Of a stretch of DNA of 64,000 nt, positions 17,190 to 24,363 are shown piece by piece. Below the pieces are notes generated by a model. It was not told the origin of the DNA, did no database searches, and worked only from the letters and a program-made list of their open reading frames with translations. Source of the DNA: Rhodococcus rhodnii (GTDB lineage: Bacteria > Actinomycetota > Actinomycetes > Mycobacteriales > Pseudonocardiaceae); contig JOAA01000009.1 in assembly GCA_000720375.1 (NCBI GenBank), forward strand, positions 248,001 through 312,000. Reading direction: 5' to 3'. How positions within the stretch are numbered: position 1 is the stretch's first letter; each line of letters starts with the position of its first letter. Both the position numbers and the translations under genes were made by a program.

Positions 17190-18991
17190 TCGCGTGGATC
17201 CTGTTCGGCCTGGTGGTGGCCTACCTGGCACTGGACACCCTGCGGCTGCGGGGACGGGCCGGCCAGTTGCGGGTGTTGCCCGCGGCTACCGGCGACTCCG
17301 AGGACTTCCTGTCCTTCCCGGCAGAACTGCCCGCGGACGTCCGGCAGTCGGCGATCGAGTTCGCCAGGACCGAGGACCTTGGGCTGGTGGACCTCGTTCC
17401 GGCGAAGCTGCCGACCGTCGCCGCGCTCGACCTGCTCAACCAGGTCGACCCCAAGATCTACCGAGGCGGCCGCTGGATTCGCGGGACCAGCGCGGGCGAG
17501 GCGATCCTGTACAGCCGCAAGGCCGTGGACAAGCTGGACATCAAGGATCCGGCAGATCCCACCGAATTCGTCACGGTTGCCCGGCGCGTGAAGGACCGCG
17601 AAGGCGTCAGCGTCGACCTCGCCGTCGCGCCTACCTTGCCGGCCAACCCGTACGACCTGTCAACCCGGAAAGCGCGGCTTCGTAAGTACGGCAAGCGTCC
17701 CGCACTGTCCACTGCGGCCTCCGTGATCGGCTACCTCGCGGTGCTCGGGGCGACTCTGTGGACGTGGCCATGGGGCTTGATCGCGGCCGGTCTGTACAGC
17801 TTGCAGCCGCTGCTTGTGTTCGCCGGAACCCCGCTGCGGCCCAAGGACCTCTGGCTGACGTCGATCTTCCGCGTGGCCTATCAGCCGTACCTGTGGATCA
17901 GGACGCTCAGCGGAACCTGGCGTACGGAGGCGGAAATCCAGCAGGAGAAGGACATGTTGGCGTCGGCGCCGTCCTATCGGGACGAGATCGAGCGCGGCAC
18001 CGACCGGTTCTTCGAGCCGCGCAGGGAAAGCTGCCCGACCTGTGGCGCGGTGCAACTCGAGCAGATCGTCCGCAGTGTCGACCTCGTGCAACGCAAGCCC
18101 GGCGAGTTCACGATGGACCGTTGCGTCTCGTGTGGACACGTCTTCCAGAACCCACGGCTGTCCACCGCCGGCCTGGACTTCTACTACCGGGACTTCTACG
18201 ACGGGCACGGCGCCGGTGCGGCCGAAGCCGTGTTCTCCGGGTCGCCTGAGCCGTACTACGACCGGGCCAAGATGGTCATGCCCTTCACCACGCCCCGCAA
18301 CTGGTTGGACGTCGGCTCCGGGCACGCACACTTCTGCCGTGGTGCCAAGGAGATCCTCCCGGAAACCCGGTTCGACGGCCTGGACCAAGGAGCGTCCATT
18401 GAGGACGCTGTCACGCTCGGCTGGATCACCGAGTCCTATCGCGGGAACTTCAAGGACTTCGCCGACCAGCTGCGCGGCCGCTACGACGTGATCAGCATGC
18501 ACCACTACCTCGAACACGTCCGCGACCCGTGGGACGAGCTGGACATCGCCGCGAACACGCTGCCGGAAGGCGGATACCTGCTGGTCGAGGTGCCCGACCC
18601 GGAATGGCGGCTGGGCAGGCTGTTCGGCAAGTACTGGATGCCGTGGTTCCAGCCGCAGCACCAGCACATGCTGCCGATCGAGAACCTGAAGAAGGCGCTG
18701 GCGCAGCGCGGCCTCGAGCCGGTCGCGGAGGAACGCGGCAAAGCCCACCTCTGCAACGACTTCGTGCTGTCCAGCTACCTGTTCCTGGCCAGCATCGCGC
18801 CACGGTCACCGTCGCCGTGGCACCCGGCCAAGCCGAAACTGAAGGCACTGCGCAGCGCGGCCGTCTGGTCGGTGGGCATTCCGTGGCTGATCGTGGCGGG
18901 ATTGCTGGACAAGACCGTGAACAACTCCATCGCCAAGCGCACCGACCGCGGCAACGCCTACCGAGTGCTTGCTCGCAAGGAGAGCTCGTGA
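17186..18991 (+). CDS. Membrane-anchored zinc-ribbon class I methyltransferase
   Basis: A 601-residue fusion. Residues 2-16 form a signal-anchor helix, followed by about 150 residues of soluble sequence of unknown fold. A hydrophobic pair of helices lies near 178-215. A four-cysteine zinc ribbon follows (Cys283/286 in CPTCG and Cys313/316 in CVSCG), then a Rossmann SAM-binding domain from about 370 (NWLDVGSGHAHF, Asp375; EHVRDPWDEL) and a last hydrophobic stretch around 560. The ribbon-plus-methyltransferase half resembles sugar and lipid-linked methyltransferases. Methylation of a membrane-held glycolipid or its sugar is inferred. The ATG overlaps the glycosyltransferase stop by 4 nt. The N-terminal half could be another enzyme that I do not recognise. 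Confidence 0.75.
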   Translation: MIAWILFGLVVAYLALDTLRLRGRAGQLRVLPAATGDSEDFLSFPAELPADVRQSAIEFARTEDLGLVDLVPAKLPTVAALDLLNQVDPKIYRGGRWIRGTSAGEAILYSRKAVDKLDIKDPADPTEFVTVARRVKDREGVSVDLAVAPTLPANPYDLSTRKARLRKYGKRPALSTAASVIGYLAVLGATLWTWPWGLIAAGLYSLQPLLVFAGTPLRPKDLWLTSIFRVAYQPYLWIRTLSGTWRTEAEIQQEKDMLASAPSYRDEIERGTDRFFEPRRESCPTCGAVQLEQIVRSVDLVQRKPGEFTMDRCVSCGHVFQNPRLSTAGLDFYYRDFYDGHGAGAAEAVFSGSPEPYYDRAKMVMPFTTPRNWLDVGSGHAHFCRGAKEILPETRFDGLDQGASIEDAVTLGWITESYRGNFKDFADQLRGRYDVISMHHYLEHVRDPWDELDIAANTLPEGGYLLVEVPDPEWRLGRLFGKYWMPWFQPQHQHMLPIENLKKALAQRGLEPVAEERGKAHLCNDFVLSSYLFLASIAPRSPSPWHPAKPKLKALRSAAVWSVGIPWLIVAGLLDKTVNNSIAKRTDRGNAYRVLARKESS

Positions 18992-19863
18992 TCGACCTCG
19001 CCGACCGGCCGGACGTCTCCCCGGAACTTCGTCTTGTGCCCCATGCCTTCCGGGAGGCGTACGGCCGTTCGGCCGAAGGCGTCTGGTACGCACCGGGTGT
19101 CGTCAGCGTGTTGCCTGGTTTGTCCGTGTGTGGACGGTGGGGCGCGATCGTGGCGGGGGAGCGGCGCGACGACGGGGTCATTGAGCTGGCGTCCATCAAC
19201 AAACCCGCCGAGCCAGTGATCCTTCCAGCGGATGATGTGCCCACTTGGGCGAAGCCGGTGGTCCAGGTGGTCGAACGCCTGCGACCCGGCGGCGCCACAT
19301 TGCTGTGCAGTGTGGACCTTCCTGCTGGCAGCGGGTTGTCCTCGCAGACCGCGTTGGCATGCGCGGCCGCGTTGGCGCTCCGTGATCTATGCCACCCGAG
19401 CATGCCCATGGGACATCTCGTGGACGTCCTCGCGCAATCGCAGCCGCAATCGCGGGTCGAGGCAGCATTCGCAGGATATGAAGTGGGCGTTGACATCGCG
19501 GGCGCGCGGTTGCTGATCGTCGATACCCGTGTCCGTCGCGACACGCCGGTGCGGCTGACGGAGTTCGCCCTCCGCCAGCACGGTTCGGTCGACCAGCTGG
19601 GGCGGGATCTGACGGATTTCCACCGTGCCCAGGAAACCGAGACCGAACAGGACATCGCTGTTGCCGCAGCGCTGAAAGCCGGTGCGCTTGGCGCAACGAT
19701 GCTGGTGGACGATCCGGGACGACCCGTTGTCGCACTTGCCACACCGGATCGAGTCGCCGCGGTCCGGGCCTATGTGTCCGATGCGTTCCGTCGCGAATCG
19801 CTCACCGCACCGAGGTATCTGACCATCCGGCCGTCGTCAGGAGCCTGCAGAGTCACCGGATAA
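18988..19863 (+). CDS. Galactokinase-like GHMP protein with degenerate motifs
   Basis: A 291-residue protein aligning by eye with galactokinase, although shorter than the usual ~380. GHMP motif 2 is intact (PAGSGLSSQTALACAAALAL, from residue 112). In contrast, motif 1 reads APGVVSVLPG without the GEHTDY continuation. The glycine loop of motif 3, normally GGGFGG, is replaced by GATMLVDDPGRP after GAL (residue 232). The galactokinase segment before the catalytic Asp appears as AGYEVGVD. It may be a non-catalytic sugar-binding homologue or a kinase with altered ATP binding. The GTG has AAGGAG 5 nt upstream and overlaps the methyltransferase stop. It is the last gene of the operon. Confidence 0.7.
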   Translation: MIDLADRPDVSPELRLVPHAFREAYGRSAEGVWYAPGVVSVLPGLSVCGRWGAIVAGERRDDGVIELASINKPAEPVILPADDVPTWAKPVVQVVERLRPGGATLLCSVDLPAGSGLSSQTALACAAALALRDLCHPSMPMGHLVDVLAQSQPQSRVEAAFAGYEVGVDIAGARLLIVDTRVRRDTPVRLTEFALRQHGSVDQLGRDLTDFHRAQETETEQDIAVAAALKAGALGATMLVDDPGRPVVALATPDRVAAVRAYVSDAFRRESLTAPRYLTIRPSSGACRVTG

Positions 19864-19940
19864 ATGCCGTATGCCGCCCGTCGCGCTGCGTGAACCCGTA
19901 CTGTAGGCGGTGATCAGCGACAAGCAGACGGGACTAGTGG

Positions 19941-20780
19941 ATGACTCGGGGTGATGATTCGTCGGAACTCCGGGACGCTCCTCTCCGGATGGACACGACG
20001 AGAGCGAGTGTCACCCGGGTTTACGACGCCCTGCTCGGCGGCAAGGACAACTTCCAGGTAGACCGGGACGTGCGTGCGCGTTTCCTGGAACTGGACCCGG
20101 AGTTCCTGCGTGCGGTGATCGACCGCCGCGACTTCATGATGCGCGTGACCCGGTACCTCGCCGGTGAACTGGGCATCAGCCAGTTCCTCGACCTCGGCGC
20201 CACGCTGCCCGAAGCCGAGAACACGCACGAAGTCGCGCAGCGGCTCAACCGTGAGTCGGCGATGGTCTACGTCTCACTGGATCAGGGCGTGCTAGCCCAT
20301 GGCCGTGCGCTGGTTGCCGACAATGACCGGACCCACATGGTCGAGGCCGATTTCCGCAAGCCACGGCAGGTGATCGAGCACCCGACCGTCGCCAAGCACC
20401 TGGACTTCAGCCAGCCGATGGCGGTCTACCACGTCGGCACCATGCAGCACGTCCGGCCCGAGCGCGACCCGGCCGGAATCATCGCGGATTACGTCGACGC
20501 ACTTGCACCGGGCTCATATTTGGTCTTCGCGCACCTGATCGATCCGGTCGAGGACGAAGAGCTGTCCAAACTCGCCAACGACGTGCGGGACGTCTATGCG
20601 GACGCCCAGGTCCCGCTGTGGCTGCGGACCCGCGACGAGGTCGAGGCCATGCTCGCTGGTCTGGACCTGCTCGACCCGGGGCTGGTGCTGCTGGCGGACT
20701 GGTGGCCGGACGGCCCACGCCTGCAACCGCTCGGCCGGGCGCAGCGGCTCGCGCTGGGCGCGGTCGGCCGCAAGCCCTGA
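19941..20780 (+). CDS. DUF574-type SAM-dependent methyltransferase
   Basis: A 279-residue protein of the actinobacterial S-adenosyl methyltransferase family (PF04672-like). Hallmarks are the N-terminal SVTRVYDALLGGKDNF segment, the motif I region FLDLGATLPEAENTHEVA, the YVSLDQGVLAH acidic turn and the C-terminal WWPDGP. Motif I has A-T where many members have G-S/T, which is common in this family. The natural substrate is unknown for most members. It is 77 bp downstream of the synthase operon, so it may be read through from it, but the spacing and family abundance argue for an independent gene. Confidence 0.8.
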   Translation: MTRGDDSSELRDAPLRMDTTRASVTRVYDALLGGKDNFQVDRDVRARFLELDPEFLRAVIDRRDFMMRVTRYLAGELGISQFLDLGATLPEAENTHEVAQRLNRESAMVYVSLDQGVLAHGRALVADNDRTHMVEADFRKPRQVIEHPTVAKHLDFSQPMAVYHVGTMQHVRPERDPAGIIADYVDALAPGSYLVFAHLIDPVEDEELSKLANDVRDVYADAQVPLWLRTRDEVEAMLAGLDLLDPGLVLLADWWPDGPRLQPLGRAQRLALGAVGRKP

Positions 20781-20807
20781 TGTCACAATCCTGAACCCTG
20801 CCCCGTC
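20781..20807 (+). promoter_or_regulatory. ECF41-type self-promoter
   Basis: TGTCACA (20781-20787) is followed after 16 nt by CGTC (20804-20807). This matches the known ECF41 promoter consensus (TGTCACA, 16 nt, CGTC) exactly. It abuts the stop of the DUF574 gene, and the predicted transcription start falls at or next to the GTG of the sigma-factor gene, implying a leaderless mRNA under autoregulation. Confidence 0.85.
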
Positions 20808-20815
20808 CTAGGGGT

Positions 20816-21664
20816 GTGCAGGAATTTCTGGAAGCCAAGGACCGGCTGCTCGGCATCGCCTACGGCATCACGGGCGATCTCGGCGCGGCCGAGGACATCG
20901 TCCAAGAGGCGTGGCTGCGGCTGAACCGCGCCGAGGACATCGAGGACGTCACCGCGTGGCTCGTGGTCACGACCTCGCGGCTGGCCCTGGACTATGTCCG
21001 ATCCGCGCGGGTCCGGCGTGAGCAGTACGTCGGGCCGTGGCTGCCGGAACCCCTTGTCGAGGGCCCGGAAGACCGCGTGACCATGGCCGAGTCGGTGAAC
21101 CTGGCCATGCTCGTGGTCCTCGAGACGCTCTCGCCCGCCGAACGGACCGCGTTCGTTCTGCACGAAGTGTTCGGTATGCCGTTTGCCGAGGTCGCGGAGG
21201 CGGTCGGCCGGAGTGCGGCGGCAGCGCGGCAACTGACCAGTCGGGCCCGCAAGCACGTCCGTGACCGGACTCCGCGCTTCGACCTGGATCACGCCCAGCA
21301 GAAACGGGTGGTCGACGCCTTCTCCCAAGCGTGCAGTGGCGGCGACATCGAGGGATTGCTGCGGCTGCTCGATCCGGACGTCGTGCTCAAGACCGACGGT
21401 GGCGGCGTGATGAAGGCCGCGCGTAACCCGGTGCACGGCGCCGACAAGGTCTCCCGATTCCTGGCGGCCGTCCACCGCAGGCCGGTGGAGTTCCGGGCGG
21501 TCCAGGTCAACGGCTGGGCCGGGCTGCTGCGCTTCGTGGACGGCGACCTGCACAGCGTCGTGGCGCTGACCACGGCGAACGGCCGGGTGACGGCGATCGA
21601 CATGGTCGCGAACCCGGAAAAGCTCACGCGCGTGCGCGCGTTGATCAATGGAGAGGAAGAGTAA
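20816..21664 (+). CDS. ECF41-family RNA polymerase sigma factor
   Basis: A 282-residue extracytoplasmic-function sigma factor. The sigma2 region (AAEDIVQEAWLRLNR) and sigma4 region (LSPAERTAFVLHEVFGMPFA) occupy residues 1-160. A SnoaL-like C-terminal extension of about 110 residues follows, with the family's DGGG motif at KTDGGGVMKA and a following NPVHGADKV. In ECF41 proteins this extension tunes activity and replaces an anti-sigma factor, and none is encoded here. The next gene, a carboxymuconolactone-decarboxylase-like protein, is the standard ECF41 partner, and the exact ECF41 promoter lies just upstream. The inducing signal is not known from sequence. Confidence 0.93.
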   Translation: MQEFLEAKDRLLGIAYGITGDLGAAEDIVQEAWLRLNRAEDIEDVTAWLVVTTSRLALDYVRSARVRREQYVGPWLPEPLVEGPEDRVTMAESVNLAMLVVLETLSPAERTAFVLHEVFGMPFAEVAEAVGRSAAAARQLTSRARKHVRDRTPRFDLDHAQQKRVVDAFSQACSGGDIEGLLRLLDPDVVLKTDGGGVMKAARNPVHGADKVSRFLAAVHRRPVEFRAVQVNGWAGLLRFVDGDLHSVVALTTANGRVTAIDMVANPEKLTRVRALINGEEE

Positions 21665-21666
21665 CT

Positions 21667-22116
21667 GTGCAACCGCGATTGAAGCCGCCTATGGGCGCGT
21701 ACAAGCACATGGCAGCTCTCGAGGAGTGGCAGCGGGAAAGCCCGTTGCCCGAGCGGATCCGTGAGCTGGTGAAACTCCGGGTCAGCCAGATCAACGGCTG
21801 TGCCTTCTGCGTCGACATGCACGCCCACGACATGAAGGCGCAGGGCGAGACCGACGAGCGCCTCTTCAGCGTGGTGACGTGGGAAGAGACGCCCTTCTTC
21901 ACCGACCAGGAGCGCGCCGCGCTCAGGCTCGCCGAGGAAGGCACCCGGCTGACCACGGGCCGCGTGACCGATGACACCTGGGCCGAGGCCCAGAAGCACT
22001 TCACCGACGAGGAACTGGGCGCACTCGTGGTGGCCATCGCGACCATCAACGCGTGGAACCGGTTCGGTGTGATCCTGCAGTCGGTTCCGGGTTCGCTGCG
22101 CAAGAAGTCAGCCTGA
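21667..22116 (+). CDS. Carboxymuconolactone decarboxylase/AhpD-like protein
   Basis: A 149-residue AhpD-fold protein with the redox motif CAFCVDMHAHD (Cys45, Cys48, His52), typical of AhpD-type peroxidase adaptors rather than true gamma-carboxymuconolactone decarboxylases. It starts at a GTG 2 nt after the sigma-factor stop with AGAGGAAGAG upstream, so the two are co-transcribed. Genes of this family are the usual targets of ECF41 sigma factors. A thiol or peroxide detoxification role is inferred. Its end overlaps the convergent symporter gene by 9 bp. Confidence 0.9.
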   Translation: MQPRLKPPMGAYKHMAALEEWQRESPLPERIRELVKLRVSQINGCAFCVDMHAHDMKAQGETDERLFSVVTWEETPFFTDQERAALRLAEEGTRLTTGRVTDDTWAEAQKHFTDEELGALVVAIATINAWNRFGVILQSVPGSLRKKSA

Positions 22117-23721
22117 GCCGATTCCGGTCACCGACCGGACGTCCATCTCGTCACGGCGGTCGGCACCTTCCTGGAGTCCCTTGCGTTCGCCGACGAAGGT
22201 GCCGACGATGCCGAGCACGAACGACAGCGGGATCGACACGATGCCCGGGTTGGACAACGGGAACAGCGCGAAGTCGATGCCGGGGATGATCGACGTCTCG
22301 CTGCCCGAGATCACCGGCGAGAACAGGATCAGCACCAGACAGGTGGCCAGGCCGCCGTAAATCGACCACAACGTCCCGGTTGTGTTGAACCGGCGCCAGA
22401 ACAGCGTGTACAGGATCGCCGGCAGGTTGGCCGACGCGGCGAACGCGAACGCCAGCGCCACAAGGAAAGCGACGTTCTGGCCGGTGGCCAGGATGCCGCC
22501 GCCGACCGCGAGGGCACCGATCACGACCGCGGTGATCCTGGCCACCCGGACCTCGGAACCTGGTTCGGGATTGCCGCGCTTGATCACATTGGCGTACACG
22601 TCGTGGGCGAATGACGCCGACGCGGTCAGCGTCAGACCCGCCACCACAGCAAGGATCGTGGTGAACGCGACGGCCGAGACGAGTCCAAGCAGGACGGTGC
22701 CGCCGACGTGGAACGCCAGCAGCGGCACAGCGGAGTTCTCGCCGCCGGGCGCGCTGGTGATCGCGTCCGAACCGACGATCGCGCTGGCGCCGTAGCCGAG
22801 GATCAGCGTGCTCAGGTAGAACAGCACCATCGACCAAATGGCCCAGACCACTGATCTGCGTGCCTGATAGGCGTTCGGCACGGTGTAGAAGCGCATCAGC
22901 ACGTGCGGCAGCGCGGCCGTGCCGAGCACGAGTGCCAAGGACAGCGAGACGAAGTCCAGTTTGGCCGTCTCGGTCCGGCCGTAGCGCGCGCCCGGCTCGA
23001 GGATCAGGTCGCTCAGCGCGTTCTTCTCCGCCGCGCGGCCGAACAGCGAGCCGAGGTCGAAGCCGAACTTGCCGAGGATGAACACACTCATCAGGCTCAC
23101 GCAGACCAGCAGCAGCGCCGCTTTGACGATCTGCACCCACGTGGTGCCTTTCATACCCCCGACCAGCACGTACAACACCATGATCACGCCGACGACACAG
23201 ATCACCAACGCTTGGCCGCCGGGCGTATGCACGTCAAGCAACAGCGCGACAAGTGCGCCCGCACCGGCCATCTGGGCGAGCATGTAGAAGAACGAGATCA
23301 CCAGGGTGGCGTTGGCCGCGGCGGCCCGGACCGGGCGCTGCTTCATCCGATAGCTGACGACGTCGCCCATGGTGAACCGGCCGGTGTTGCGGAACCGTTC
23401 CGCGATCAGCATCAACGGGATCAGCCACGCCACCAGGAAGCCGATGGAGTACAGGAAGCCGTCGTAGCCGTAGACCGCGATCGCGCCTGCGACTCCCAGG
23501 AAGGACGCGGCGGACAGATAGTCACCGGACAGCGCGATGCCGTTCTGCATGCCGGAGAAGCCGCCGCCCGCGGCGTAGTAGTCGGCCGCGGTGGCATTCT
23601 TGCTGCTCACCCGGTAGACGATGAACAGCGTGACGACAACGACGGCGACGAAGATACTGACATTAACTGTCGGATTACCGGCTGTCTGGGCCAGAAAAAT
23701 CGTGTCGGCCGACTGGTTCAT
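22108..23721 (-). CDS. actP: Sodium:solute symporter, cation/acetate (ActP-like)
   Basis: A 537-residue polytopic membrane protein of the SSS family with about 13 hydrophobic segments. Family stretches include DYYAAGGGFSGMQNGIALSG near residue 45, GYDGFLYSIGFLVAW, and GRFTMGDVVSYR. These are typical of ActP-type acetate/short-chain monocarboxylate symporters driven by Na+ or H+. It is translated with the upstream DUF485 gene (4-nt overlap), the known ActP-YjcH arrangement. No acetyl-CoA synthetase gene is adjacent. Confidence 0.9.
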   Translation of the reverse strand: MNQSADTIFLAQTAGNPTVNVSIFVAVVVVTLFIVYRVSSKNATAADYYAAGGGFSGMQNGIALSGDYLSAASFLGVAGAIAVYGYDGFLYSIGFLVAWLIPLMLIAERFRNTGRFTMGDVVSYRMKQRPVRAAAANATLVISFFYMLAQMAGAGALVALLLDVHTPGGQALVICVVGVIMVLYVLVGGMKGTTWVQIVKAALLLVCVSLMSVFILGKFGFDLGSLFGRAAEKNALSDLILEPGARYGRTETAKLDFVSLSLALVLGTAALPHVLMRFYTVPNAYQARRSVVWAIWSMVLFYLSTLILGYGASAIVGSDAITSAPGGENSAVPLLAFHVGGTVLLGLVSAVAFTTILAVVAGLTLTASASFAHDVYANVIKRGNPEPGSEVRVARITAVVIGALAVGGGILATGQNVAFLVALAFAFAASANLPAILYTLFWRRFNTTGTLWSIYGGLATCLVLILFSPVISGSETSIIPGIDFALFPLSNPGIVSIPLSFVLGIVGTFVGERKGLQEGADRRDEMDVRSVTGIGSG

Positions 23722-24080
23722 CGGACCGCGCCCACTCGGTTTCGCAATTGTTCGGTTTGCGGATCGATGCGCCGTTTCGCGAACCGGACGTAGACCAACA
23801 TGATCACTACGGTGGTCACGAACTGGGACAACCCGAGCAAAAGGCCAACTGTGACGTTGTCACTGACCCGCTGGCTCATGAACTCGGGGGCATACGCGGC
23901 AAGCAGGACATAGCTGAGATACCACACGAGGAACAGCAATGTCGTCGGCATGACGAACCACAGGATCCGCCTGCGCAGGCGGAGGAATTCGGGGCTGCGC
24001 GCGATCGCGGAGAAGTCCGGCGTACCGTCGTCGACCTCGGTGAAATCGTGGTCCCGTGAAAAGGACGGCATCGTTTTCAT
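23718..24080 (-). CDS. DUF485 (YjcH-like) inner-membrane protein
   Basis: A 120-residue protein with a charged N-terminus, the DUF485 start SPEFLRLRRRILWFVMPTTL, and two transmembrane helices. It is the small partner routinely encoded just before ActP-type symporters and probably assists or modulates transport. The internal ATG at 24080 was chosen since GGAGG lies 9 nt before it; an upstream frame start at 24113 has no clear site. Its stop overlaps the symporter start. Confidence 0.87.
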   Translation of the reverse strand: MKTMPSFSRDHDFTEVDDGTPDFSAIARSPEFLRLRRRILWFVMPTTLLFLVWYLSYVLLAAYAPEFMSQRVSDNVTVGLLLGLSQFVTTVVIMLVYVRFAKRRIDPQTEQLRNRVGAVR

Positions 24081-24363
24081 CGGGGTTGTCCTCCGCGGGG
24101 TTCTCGTCGGCACGATCCATCGGATGGGGGGAGCGGGCCGGTGGCCGAAGTCAAGCTAGGCTGTCGTCCCTGCGACGTCAAGCGCCATCCCGGAGAGGTT
24201 TCAACTCAGTGCTGTTACGGTGTGAAAAGTTCCAACACTATTGTTGGTCTGCATGTTGAGCCATTGACCGACCGTGCTGGGATCGTGGCGTAATTGACAC
24301 TTGAACAAATGGGCGACAGTTACCTAGGTTATCCGCGATGTCCTATTTGTATTTGAGGTTCTC

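Noticed and set aside
18988..19863. Functional galactokinase (galK)
   Set aside because: Motifs 1 and 3 are degenerate and the protein is short, so the symbol was not used.
24290..24330. TTGACA before cvnA as a full promoter
   Set aside because: A -35-like TTGACA is present at 24294, but no -10 lies at a proper distance.
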